DNA of 64,000 nt, from positions 1,178,001-1,242,000 of the forward strand of contig NZ_JAPDNQ010000001.1 of the NCBI RefSeq assembly GCF_025989145.1. The letters are read 5' to 3'. The notes below the pieces were generated by a model, which was given only the letters and a program-made list of their open reading frames with translations, had not been told where the DNA came from and did no database searches. Source of the stretch: Microbacterium sp. SSM24 (GTDB taxonomy: Bacteria > Actinomycetota > Actinomycetes > Actinomycetales > Microbacteriaceae). Position numbers and translations under genes: made by a program. Shown one piece after another: positions 8,023-18,600 of this stretch (position 1 is its first letter; each line of letters begins with the position of its first letter).

Positions 8023-10424
8023 TCGGTCTCCTGGGGGCGAGGGTCGGACTCGGGCGCCTCGGTGCGCGACGAGCGAGCGGAGCGGGATGCGCGCGGCGGG
8101 CGCGGCTCACGGGGAGGGCGCGGCTCACGGGGCGTGCGGTCCGGCAGGGCGAATCGCGTGCCCACGAGCAGGGAGCGCACGTTCAGCCGCGCCGCGAGGC
8201 GAGCCCATACGGAGCGGCCGTCACCCATGCCGCCGACGATCTCGTCGACCTGGCGCCAGAACTCCGTCACGTCGTCGGCCGTCGGCTCGGTCGGACCGAA
8301 CACCTCGAAGTCGGCCCTGTCGGCCAGGGTCGCGACCCGGGGCTCGGCGAACGCCGTGCCGACGACGCCGGCGTCCTCGCGCCGGGTGCCGCCGGGCCGA
8401 ACCGGCGTGCCGTAGTCGGTGGCCCGGTCGATCAGCTCGTTCCATCCGCCGCTGATGCGATCCGCCGCACGCTCGGCGTCGCGCCGCTTGCGGCGGCGGG
8501 ACGCCTTGAGCGCGCCGATCACGATGAAGGGTGCGGCGAGCAGTGCGAGCAGACCCGCGACACCGACGACGATCACGACGATGAGTCCCAGGAGTGCGGC
8601 ATCGAAGCCGCTCTCGTCCTCGGACTCGCGGTCGTCGGGCACCGTCGGCGGAAGATCGACCGGCTCCTGCGGCGGCGGAGGAGGCTGGAGCACCTGCGGC
8701 TTCGGGTCGGCTCTCGGCTTCGTGGTCTGGTCGTTGGGGACCTTGTCGTCGGGCGGAGTCGGATCGAAGGTCACCCAGCCGTGCTCCGCGAAGGCCACCT
8801 CGACCCACGCGTGCAGCGTGTCGCCCGTCGCGGTGAACACGCCCTGGCCCGCCAGGTCCTCGTCGGGGTAGAACCCCATCACGACGCGGGCGGGGATGCC
8901 GAGCTCGCGGGCGAGCAGCGCCATCGCCGTCGCGTACTGCTCGTCGTCGCCGACCATCTGGTCGCTGCCCAGCAGCGTCGAGATGCGCTCGGCGCCGTGA
9001 CCGGCCCGCGAGAGGACCTCGCCCTCGAGTCCGTGGCTGAAGAATCCGCCCTCCGCGAGCATCGTCTGCAGCGCGCGCACCTGCTCGACCGGCGTGGTCG
9101 CCTCGGCGACGGCCTGCGATGCGATCTCGACGAGGTCCTGCGGCACTCCGGCCTGGTCGGGCAGCGAGACGGGTGCGAAGTCGTCGTCGGCGAGCGCGTC
9201 ATCGCTCGGAGAGGCGGGGATGACGGTCTCGAGCGTGTACGCGTCGCCCGCGCCCAGGCGCTGGGTCACGACGGCCGTCTCGGTGCCCTCGTTGTAGTAC
9301 GCGGAACGCCGCAGGTCTTCGGCGCGATCCCCGTCGAAGGCGATGCTGCGGACGGCGCCGACCTCCGGCATCCACACCCCCTCCAGCGCACCGACCTCGA
9401 CCCGCACGGTCGCGGGCGTGCCCTCCGCCTCGGCCGACATGTTTCCCCGCACCGGCCCGAACGCGCTCGAGGTTCCCGCACCGGCATCCGACACGTTGTA
9501 GACGGTGCCGTCGTAGGCGTCCATCGTCGCGAGGCGCACGCGCGCCTCCTTCGGCAGGCCCGTGGCGGTGAACAGCGGCTCGTCGGGGAAGTCGCGCACA
9601 TACGCGCGGAAGGACTGGAGCGGGCTGGGGTACTCGCGCACGTCGAACGGCGGGATGACGACGTCGCGCAGCACGTACCGCGGGCTCTGCGGAGCGGCGA
9701 ACGCGCTCGCGCCGACGCCGATCAGCGTGGCGACGACGACCACGGCGCCCCCCAGCAGGATCCGGCGCATCGCGATGCCGCGTGCCGGAGTCTCGTCCGC
9801 GCCGAGCGCGATCGCCCCGGTGCCGTGCTCCCAGCTCTGCCGCACTGCCAGCCAGACGGCGGCGACCAGCGCGAACACGACGCCCTGCACGACCGGCACC
9901 GCCGGCTGCGACGTGCCGAGGGCGATCTGCACGGCGAGGAACGCCGCTGCCGGGATCAGCGCCCATGCCGGCGTGCGCAGCCGCAGCGCGAGCGAGGTCG
10001 TCAGCACACCGGCGACGAGGGCGAGCGCGAACGGCACGAGGAGGTGACCGTCGGATGCCGCCACCGGCGCCACGGTGGTGAGCAGCTGCTTCCACGACGT
10101 GACGATCCCCGTCGCCAGCCTGGCGAGCGTGTCGAGGGTGGGAACGAATCCGAGGACGGTCGTGTGCGGCAGCGCGAGAGCACCGCCGAAGAGGAAGTAG
10201 GTCAGCACCGTGAGGCCGGCGAGCGGGAGGATGCCCCAGCGCAGCCACGTGCAGAGGGCGGCGAGCCCCATGCCGAGCAGAGCGCCGCCGACGGCCGCGG
10301 CGAGATAGACCGGGCCGCCGAAGGTCGGCCAGAAGCCCACGATGGGAACGGCGAGTAGCGCGGCCACGGCGCCGAGGTCGAGGATCCAGCGCCGCGTGGA
10401 CAGGGCGGCGGTCGCGCCGCTCAT
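8019..10424 (-). CDS. transglutaminase-domain membrane protein (Tgm-like)
   Basis: 801 residues. Residues 1-240 carry about seven hydrophobic segments. A long extracytoplasmic region follows with a transglutaminase-like core at about 450-590: 'GDDEQYATAMALLARELGIPARVVMGF' region, 'DTLHAWVEVAFAEHGWV' and 'FDPTPP'. The Cys-His-Asp triad of this superfamily shows His in 'LHAWVEV' and Asp in 'FDPTP', but the usual Cys position ('GVCxxYA') reads 'GDDEQYATAM', so the nucleophile appears to be lost. A proline-rich linker, another helix (about 625-650) and a basic C terminus follow. ATG 10424 overlaps the DUF58 stop; the 50-codon upstream extension is inside DUF58. The role with DUF58/MoxR is presumed to be cell-envelope linked. 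Confidence 0.9.
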   Translation of the reverse strand: MSGATAALSTRRWILDLGAVAALLAVPIVGFWPTFGGPVYLAAAVGGALLGMGLAALCTWLRWGILPLAGLTVLTYFLFGGALALPHTTVLGFVPTLDTLARLATGIVTSWKQLLTTVAPVAASDGHLLVPFALALVAGVLTTSLALRLRTPAWALIPAAAFLAVQIALGTSQPAVPVVQGVVFALVAAVWLAVRQSWEHGTGAIALGADETPARGIAMRRILLGGAVVVVATLIGVGASAFAAPQSPRYVLRDVVIPPFDVREYPSPLQSFRAYVRDFPDEPLFTATGLPKEARVRLATMDAYDGTVYNVSDAGAGTSSAFGPVRGNMSAEAEGTPATVRVEVGALEGVWMPEVGAVRSIAFDGDRAEDLRRSAYYNEGTETAVVTQRLGAGDAYTLETVIPASPSDDALADDDFAPVSLPDQAGVPQDLVEIASQAVAEATTPVEQVRALQTMLAEGGFFSHGLEGEVLSRAGHGAERISTLLGSDQMVGDDEQYATAMALLARELGIPARVVMGFYPDEDLAGQGVFTATGDTLHAWVEVAFAEHGWVTFDPTPPDDKVPNDQTTKPRADPKPQVLQPPPPPQEPVDLPPTVPDDRESEDESGFDAALLGLIVVIVVGVAGLLALLAAPFIVIGALKASRRRKRRDAERAADRISGGWNELIDRATDYGTPVRPGGTRREDAGVVGTAFAEPRVATLADRADFEVFGPTEPTADDVTEFWRQVDEIVGGMGDGRSVWARLAARLNVRSLLVGTRFALPDRTPREPRPPREPRPPRASRSARSSRTEAPESDPRPQETE

Positions 10425-11671
10425 GCGAGCACCTTCCGCAGCGCTGCCGGGAGCTGCTCGAGCGATGCCACCGTCACCACGTCGGCGTCGGCGATGCGGC
10501 GAAGCGTGGGGGCGTCCGCGGACGAGTCGGCGACGACCGCGAGGGTGCGGGCTCCGAACGGCAGACGCGCGCACGCCGCGCGGAGGCTGTTGGCCTCGAC
10601 ACCGCTTCCGCAGACCAGCACGACCACGCTCGCCAGCGGCAGCGTTGCGGCGATGACGCCCGCGAGGTCGACGACGCCGCCCGCGCGCGGACGCGAGTGC
10701 ACGATGCCGCTCAGCGAGTCGAGGAACTGCTTTCCGGTCCCCGAGGGGAGCGAGCGCTCCTGCACGCGCACCTCGACGCGCTGCGAGTCGCGCAGTGCGC
10801 GCAGGCCGAGCGATCCCGCAGCCGAGACCGCCAGCTCGAACTCGTCATCGTCGCGGTACTCGCCCGGATGCGTCGACAGCCCGATCACGAAGTGCGAGCG
10901 ACGGGTCTCCTCGTACTGACGCACCATGACGCTGCCCGTGCGGGCGGTCGACTTCCAGTGCACGTGACGCAGGTCGTCGCCGGGCTGATACTCGCGCAGG
11001 GCGTGGAACGAGACGTCGTCACGCGACAGATCGGTCGCCGGCAGACCCTCGAGGTCGCGGAGGAAGCCGAGCGACTGGCCGTCGAACAGCACGGTGCGCG
11101 GATGCACGAACAGGTCGACCGGCTCGTCCTTGCGGTGCACTCTCTCGAAAAGGCCCAGGGGATCGCCGCGCACGACGCTCACCGGTCCGACCGCGACGAC
11201 GGCACGGCGCGTCGTCGGGATCGCGAAGAGCTCCTCCGCGGCTGCGCCCGGAGCGAGGCGGGACACCTGGAACTCGCCGCGCCCCGCACCGACGGGCAGC
11301 ACGACGCGGGAGGGCAGGATGGCGCGCCCGCCCGAGTTCGAGAGGGTGAGCGCGCCGACCGCACGCTCGCCCACCACCACGCGCGTGCGCGTCAGGTCGA
11401 GCGTCACGTCGTACGCCGTGCGGCCGATCAGGAACAGCGCGCACAGCGCGAGCAGCACCGTGAGGATGATCGCCGCGACCGTGAGCTCCCACCAGCCGAG
11501 CGAGGCACCCGCGATCCACAGCACAGCGGCGCCGGCGATGAGCACCCAGGCAGCGGGGCGGACGACGGCCAGCACGGCGCGCAGGCGTCGCCAGACGCGC
11601 GCGGCGAGCTCGCCCCACCATTCCCGGCGGTCCCCCGCGGGAACCGCCTGTCCGAGTGCTTCCGTCGTCAT
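10421..11671 (-). CDS. DUF58 domain protein
   Basis: 416 residues: two membrane helices at about 33-80 ('AAWVLIAGAAVLWIAG', 'AAIILTVLLALCALFL'), then a beta-rich region and a C-terminal DUF58 domain with the signature 'HALREYQPGDDLRHVHWKS', which is typical of this VWA-related family. DUF58 proteins are nearly always encoded beside MoxR ATPases and transglutaminase-like proteins, as here. The start ATG at 11671 shares one base with the MoxR stop (TGATG). The molecular role is unknown; chaperone-type assembly of envelope complexes is the common proposal for MoxR-DUF58 pairs. Confidence 0.93.
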   Translation of the reverse strand: MTTEALGQAVPAGDRREWWGELAARVWRRLRAVLAVVRPAAWVLIAGAAVLWIAGASLGWWELTVAAIILTVLLALCALFLIGRTAYDVTLDLTRTRVVVGERAVGALTLSNSGGRAILPSRVVLPVGAGRGEFQVSRLAPGAAAEELFAIPTTRRAVVAVGPVSVVRGDPLGLFERVHRKDEPVDLFVHPRTVLFDGQSLGFLRDLEGLPATDLSRDDVSFHALREYQPGDDLRHVHWKSTARTGSVMVRQYEETRRSHFVIGLSTHPGEYRDDDEFELAVSAAGSLGLRALRDSQRVEVRVQERSLPSGTGKQFLDSLSGIVHSRPRAGGVVDLAGVIAATLPLASVVVLVCGSGVEANSLRAACARLPFGARTLAVVADSSADAPTLRRIADADVVTVASLEQLPAALRKVLA

Positions 11672-12642
11672 CAGGCGGCGGACCTCGCCTGCGGAGCGGG
11701 GACGTCCTCGAGCACGCGCGCGATCACGGTGTCGGCCGTCGTACCGGCGAACTCGGCCTCGGGGTCGAGCACGAGGCGGTGCGTCCACACGGGGGCCGCG
11801 AGCGTCTTGATGTCGTCGGGCGTGACGAAGTGGCGCCCCTGGGCTGCGGCCCACACCTTCGCGATGCGGATCATGGCGAGCGAACCGCGCACCGACACGC
11901 CGAGGCGGGTGGCGGCATCCGCTCTGGTCGCCTCGGAGAGCTGAGCCGTGTACCGGAGCACCGCGGCCTCGGTGTGGACGGTGGCGGCGAGGTCCGCCAT
12001 GTCGGCGACGGCGCCGGTCGTGATGATCGCCGAGAGGCTCGCCGACGGGTTGCGGTCCGCGGCACCGGCGAGGATGCGCTCCGCCGCGGCGAGATCGGGA
12101 TAGCCGATCGACGTGCGCACCAGGAAGCGGTCGAGCTGCGCCTCGGGCAGCTTGTACGTGCCCGCCTGCTCGATCGGGTTCTGCGTCGCGATCACGAGGA
12201 ACGGGCGGCCCGCCTCGTGGGTCACGCCGTCGACGGTGACGCGCGACTCCTCCATGACCTCGAGGAGTGCCGACTGCGTCTTCGGCGAGGCGCGGTTGAT
12301 CTCGTCGGCGAGCACGATCGAGGCGAAGACCGGTCCCTTGTGGAACTCGAACCGGTGCGACGTCTGGTCGTAGATCGTCACGCCGGTCACGTCGGAGGGC
12401 AGCAGGTCGGGCGTGAACTGGATGCGGCTGCTCGTGCCCTGCACGGTGGCGGCGAGCGCCTTCGCGAGGCTCGTCTTGCCGGTTCCCGGAGCGTCCTCGA
12501 GCAGTACATGACCCTCGGCGAGCATCGCCGACAGCACCAGGCCCACCACCTCGCGTTTGCCGAGCAGCGCACGGTCGACGTTGTCGACGAGGCGCGTGAA
12601 GGTCCCCTGGAACCAGGCGGCCTGTTCGGGGGTCATCGTCAT
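11671..12642 (-). CDS. MoxR-family AAA+ ATPase
   Basis: 323-residue AAA+ ATPase. Walker A 'LLEDAPGTGKTSLAKAL' at about 45-61, Walker B 'SIVLADEINRASPKTQ', sensor 'FLVIATQNPIEQAGTYKLPEA', and the C-terminal lid domain, all standard for MoxR/RavA-type ATPases that remodel or activate partner proteins. GAAGGAAG lies about 8 bases before ATG 12642; an ATG two codons later is also possible. It is encoded between the giant FN3 protein and DUF58 and corresponds to the AAA-ATP gene of the PFNA cluster. The spacing to the upstream gene (37 bases) is the widest inside the operon. Confidence 0.95.
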   Translation of the reverse strand: MTMTPEQAAWFQGTFTRLVDNVDRALLGKREVVGLVLSAMLAEGHVLLEDAPGTGKTSLAKALAATVQGTSSRIQFTPDLLPSDVTGVTIYDQTSHRFEFHKGPVFASIVLADEINRASPKTQSALLEVMEESRVTVDGVTHEAGRPFLVIATQNPIEQAGTYKLPEAQLDRFLVRTSIGYPDLAAAERILAGAADRNPSASLSAIITTGAVADMADLAATVHTEAAVLRYTAQLSEATRADAATRLGVSVRGSLAMIRIAKVWAAAQGRHFVTPDDIKTLAAPVWTHRLVLDPEAEFAGTTADTVIARVLEDVPAPQARSAA

Positions 12643-12679
12643 CGTGGTGTCTTCCTTCTCTCGGCGGCGCGCTCGCGCG

Positions 12680-15600
12680 TCACCATTGCGTCGTCTCGTA
12701 TCTCGTGCCGTTGAGGACCACCCAGACATTCGCCCCGGGCGTCCCGTAGTAGCACTGCAGCTGGGTCCTGCCGTTCGCGGGGAAGTTCACCGGACCCTCC
12801 CAGCTGTTGAACTGGCTCCCGTTCGCCCAGCACTCGTATCGGTAGCTGCCGGCCGCGAAGTCCTGCGTGTTGACCACGAAGAATGCACACGACGAGTGCG
12901 AGCAGTTCGGCTGCCCGACCGCGCTCGCCCCGCGGGACACGTACGCGCGCGGCTGGGGCGGGTCGACGGTGGTCGCGGCGTCGGACGGGATGCCGGACCA
13001 CTGGCCCGCGGCATCCTGCGCTCGCGCCTCGATGGTGTGACGCTCGCTGTAGCCGTAGCGATTCGTCCGCGACCCGTTGTTGGCGACGTTCTGCCAGCCC
13101 CCGCCGTCGATGCGGATCTGCACCTGCGAGATCGTCCGGCCGTTGGGTGCGGGGGCATTCCACGTGAAGGTGATGTCGCGGCCGTCGCCGCTCCGCGTCG
13201 CCGTCACCGAGGGGTTGGCCACCGGACCGTAGGGGATCGCCTGGTTCGAGGCGGCGGAGGGGGCGCCGTCGTAGCGCACGCCGTCCAGCGCGGTGTAGGC
13301 GCGCACACGCACGGTGTAGGTCTGGCCGTTGGAGAGGCCGCCGATCGTGCGACCGTCCCAGTCCGCACGCCACGCGTTGCCGTTGAGGGAGAACTCGTAG
13401 CGCAGCTCGGACGCGTTGGCACCGTTGCCCGGCGCCCCGTTGTAGGTCACGACGATCGCGGAGTTGCCGCTCGGGGTCGTGGCCTGCACATTCGTGGGCG
13501 CTCCGGGTGCGACGAACGCGCGGCGCGGCGCGGACGGCGCGCTGTCGGCGCCCCAGCCGGCCTTGTTCCGCGCGGCGACGGTGAACGTGTAGTCGCTCGT
13601 GGACGCATCGATCGCGAGAGCCTGCGACGTCTGACCGCCCGGCACGCTCAGCGTGTTGACGACCGCTCCACCGCGCAGGACGTTCAGCCGGTATTCGGCG
13701 ATCGCATCGCCGTTGTTGGCCGGCGCACCCCACGAGACGCGCATCTGCGCCTGGCTGCCGACCGGGTCGAGGCGCTCCGTCGACGGGGCGGCTGCGGCAT
13801 CCGGAGCCCTCGCGGGGACCTCGGTCGCCGACCATGCGCTCCAGCTCGACGGCTCGGGTGCGCGGTTGTGGGCCTGGACGCGCACCTGGTACGCGACGCC
13901 GTTCTCGAGGCCGTCCCAGACCGTGCTGTTGCCGGTGAGGGCGGTCTTCTGCACGATGCCCGACGGCGGGGCCGGCGAGATCTCGAGCGTGAACGTCTCG
14001 ACGGGCGAGCCGGGGGTCGAGGGTGTGACCCACGCCACCTGCAGGCTCCGGTCGCCGAAGACCAGAGTCGGCGGGTTCGGGGTGTCGGGCCGCGCGTCGG
14101 GACGGGCGGTCTCGGACGGCGCCGACGGGTCGGACGGACCCACGCGGTTGACCGCGACGACGGTGAAGTTGTACTCGACGTTGTTCGTCAGGTTCGTCAG
14201 GGTGCAGGTGGTCGCCTCGCAGCGCTGAGAGAAGCCGCGCGCGGTCGACGACACCTCGTAGTGGGTGATCTCGGCGCCGTTGTTGGCCGGCGGCGTCCAC
14301 GAGAGCACCACCGTGCGGTCCTGCACGCTGGAGACCACCGGGGTGCCGGGCGCGTCGGGCTTGCCCTGCACGGTGAGGCGGATGCGGCCCTCGACCTCGC
14401 GATCGGGGTCGTTCGTGGCATCCGATACTCGGTAACGCACGACCATGGTGCCGAAGAAGTCCGCCGCAGGCGTGACGCGCACCTGGTCGCCGGAGACCTC
14501 GGCCACCCCGCGTCCGGTCTCGGGGATGACCGTCACGAGCTTCAGCGGCGTGTCCGGGAAGGGGTTCACGTCGTTGCGCAGCACCGGCACCGTCACGGTG
14601 TCGCCCTGGTGGGCCTCGTCGACGATGTCGTCGTTCGCGGTGGCGAGTTCGCGGGTGGATGCCGTCACCCGAACGGTCACCGTGCCCTCGACGGGGTCGG
14701 TCTCACCGTCGGACACGCGGATCGTGAGGCGCTCGATCGTGCCCTTCGGGGCATCCGAGTCGGCGCTCACGCGGAGTTCCTGATCGGCGACGGATGCCGA
14801 GAGGCCGCCGGGCACGCCGCCCACGATCTCGTACCGCATGCCGTCGGCGTCCTCGGGGTCGGGATCGGTCGTCAGGGCGAGGAGGTCGAGCGTGGTCGGG
14901 TCCTCGCCGGGCGCGACATCCATCTGCCCGTCCACGAACGTCGGCTGCTGGTTCTCGGGCGGGAGCACCGTGATCGGCATGGTCAGCGTCGCCTTGCGCC
15001 CGTCGGGGTCGTCGGGACCCGACCCGGTCGTGACCTCGAAGGTCAGCGCGTCCTGGCCGAAGTAGCCCTTCTTCGACGTGTAGACGAGCGTCGTCTGATC
15101 CTTGACGAGGTTCGAGCCGTCGGAGTTCACGGCGCTCACCTTCGCCGCCTCGGTGATGACGACGCGGCCGCCGCCCGCGGCGCGCACGTGCTCCTCGAGC
15201 GGGAGCTCGATGGTCTCGCCGCTGGCGACCTCGATCGCGTCCGTCGAGATGAGCGTCGGCGGCAGCGACGACAGCGAGGGGACGTGGATGAAGGCGGATG
15301 CCTCGGACCCGTCGCGGTCGGTGATCGTGTACATGATGATGCGGTCGGTGTCGTCGAGCTCGATCCGCACCGTGCCGTCGCCGAGGACGCGCGCGCCCGA
15401 GCCCGCGACCGACACCGCGAGGTCCTCGATCGTGCCGTCGGGGTCCTCGTCGTTCGCGAGCACCTCGATGTCGACCGAGGTCCCCTCGACGTCGACGGCT
15501 CGCACGTAGTCGTCGCGCGCGATGGGACGCAGGAGCGGCACGTCCTCCGACACCGTGATCTGCAGCACGGCGGTGGCCTTCGCGCCCCGCTCGTCGCGGA

Positions 15601-18600
15601 TCGTGTACTGCAGCGACGTCTCGATCTCCTCGTCGGGCGCGGTCACGAGCACCCGATCGCCCGACACGCGGGCCTCGAGCCCGTCGACCTCGGGAAGGAT
15701 CAGACCGTCGCGCAGGAGGGAGAAGAGATCGCCGTCGGGGTCGGAGTCGTTCGCCGTGACCGGCACCGCGACGGTACGCCCTGGACGCATCACGACCGCG
15801 TCCTTCGCGGCGTAGGGAGCCTGGTTGGCGCTCTCGGCGGGAGCGACGCCGACGCGGATCGAGCCCGTGGCCTCGGCGCCCAGACGGTCGCGAACGCGGT
15901 ACGTGAACGCGTCGGCGCCGCCGGCGTCGTCAAATGCCTCGTAGACGATGTAGTTCGAGCCGACCTCGACCACGCGGCCCTTGCCGGGCGGCGAGGCGAG
16001 TCCCTCGAGGCGCACCGAGTCGCCGTCGGCGTCGATGCCGTCCAGCGGCACCGCGATCCGCACCTCGCTGCCGGCGAGCGCGCGGGCGACGATGTCGCGC
16101 GGGCGGGGCGCGGCGTTGGTCTCGGCATTGACCGGGAGGACCTGGATGGTCACGTACCCGGCATCCTTCTGCCCGCTGCTGTCGATGACCTCGTAGGTCG
16201 CGTAGACGGTGCCGGGCTCGTCGGAGGCACGGAAGCGCAGCAGGTCCTGCGAGACGAACATCTCGCCGTCCTCGGGCTCGATGAGCGGGGGCACGAGGTC
16301 GGGCGCGACATGGATCGCATCGCCGTTGGGGTGGTAGTCGTTCTCGAGCACGGGGATGTTCACGACGTCGCCCGCGCGCACGACGACCTGATCGTCGTTC
16401 GCGACCGGAGGCCGCAGCTGCGCGGGCGCCGGGATCGGGATGACGATGACCTCGCCTTCGGCCGAGCGCAGTCCGTTCGACACGCGGTACGAGATGCGCA
16501 CCTGCGTGCCGAGCGCCGCCTGATCGCTGATGCGCAGCGTCTCGTGGTTGAGGACCGCCACCGAGATGCCGGAGTTGGGCTCGACGGTGACGGACTGCAC
16601 GACGAGGATGCCGCCCGCCGGGTCGGAGTCGTTCGTGAGCACGTTCGCGAGCACTTCACCGCCGCTGGGCAGGAGCGCGACGTCGCGCACGGCGACCGGC
16701 GGGAGCGTCGTGTCGGCCTCCGCCAGCACGTCCACGCGCACGAGGCCCTCCGCGTTCTTCGACCCCGCGGCGACCAGGTACTGCACGTAGTACGTGCCGG
16801 GCGCATCCGAGCGGAACGCGAAGGTCTTGTTCGCGAAGTCGGGCGTGATCGTGGCACCGGGAACCTCGTCGACGCGCACGAGTCGCAGCGGCTCGCGCCC
16901 CGAGCTGGTGTCGTTCGCGAGGGGCGCCACCGTGGCGACCTGACCGGCCTGCACCACGACGCGATCGGCGTTGGTCACGGGGTCGGTCGAGCCGACCGGC
17001 CGCACGTCGAACCGCACGACGCCGGCCGCCTCGTCGTTGCCGTCCGAGACGACGATCTGGACGTCCTTGCGGCCCTGGGTGCCGCCGACGGCGCGGTAGG
17101 TGATGCGACCGTCCGACGTGAAGTCGGCCTCGTCGCCCGGTGCCGGCGTGACCGACTGGAGGAACACGTCGTCGCCGTCGGGGTCCTGCCAGTCGGGCAG
17201 CACGTTGTACGAGACCACACCGCCGGCCTCGACCACGACGGTGGTCACCCGCTTCTGCACGGGTGCCGCGTTGACGCTCCAGTCGTGGACGCTCAGTGTG
17301 ACCGTGCCGGTGTCGGTGCCCTTGCGGCCGTCGTCGACGCCGTATGCGAAGGATGTCGTGCCCGACGCGTTCTCGGGTACGGCGATCTGGAGGGCGGCGC
17401 CGTCGTTGATCGCGGTCACCTCGCCGAACGAGGGTCCGCCGTCGGCGACCGACGCGATGAGCACGTCACCGTCGGCGTCGCTGTCGTTGTCGAGCACGGG
17501 GAGGAGGGTCGTGCGGCCGGGGCGGACGCCGAAGTCGTCGTCGGTCGCGATCGGCGGGGTGTTCTTGTCGGACCGCTCGGGCAGCGTCGTCTCCACCGTC
17601 TCCTCGGTGGTCTGCTCGTCCTCTTCGGCCTCGCCCTCGGGCGGAGTGATGTCGTTCCAGTTGTCGACGCGCTGCATGCTGTCGCTGGCCATCCAGGCGG
17701 CGCCGCCGATGACGTCGTTGAGCACGACCACGTCGCGGTTCACCCGGAAGCGGAGCACGGAGGTCGGGTCGAGACCGTCGATGTCGGTCGCGAAGTCGTC
17801 GGCGTCGCCCACGCAGTCGCGGACGAACTTCGCCGAGCCGTTCCACGCCGAGTAGGAGCATCCCTCGAGGAAGACCGGCGCGGCCGGCTCGCCCTGCGCC
17901 CCGGTGCTCTCGGCGACGGGCTCGGAGCCGTCGAGCGGAACGTGCACGAGGGAGGACGCGGTCGCGAGCGTCACCGAGTCGTTCTGCGCCGAGGGCTGCT
18001 GCAGCACGGCCGTCTGCCCGCCCTCGATCTGCGTGCGGTGTCCGTCCACGATGACGGTGCCGCTGTCGGCGTCGAGGATCGCGGGCCTGTCACCGACCGC
18101 GGTGATGCTCGTGGGCGCTTCCGCCTCGAGTCCGTCGACCCTCGCGCGCTCGGGCTCGGACGGCGCTCCCTCCGCGTCGGTTCGCACGGTGACGAGCTCG
18201 GAGTCCTCCGGCGAGACGGCGTAGACGGTGCCGTCGAGGCCGGCAGCGACATCCGCCCCCTCGCCCAGCGTGACGAGCGGCTCGGTCGCCTCGACCGCGA
18301 AGGACCCCACGGCCTGCGCGGGGACGACCCACAGGTCTCCGGACTCTCGGTCGAGGATGCCGACCGTGGTGCCGCCGAGCACGACCTTCGCGCCGGCGGG
18401 GATGTCGGACGACTCGGTCAGCGTCACCATCGCCGGGTCGACGGCGGTCACGCTCGAGTCGCTCTCATCGACCACGAGGACGTTCTGGCCGGCCTGGAGG
18501 ATGTCGTACTCGCCGCTCGAGGTGCGCAGTCCGCCGTCGAGCACCTGCGACTCGTGGTTGAAATGCCCCACGAGGAGGGACGACCGCTTGGTCACCCAGA

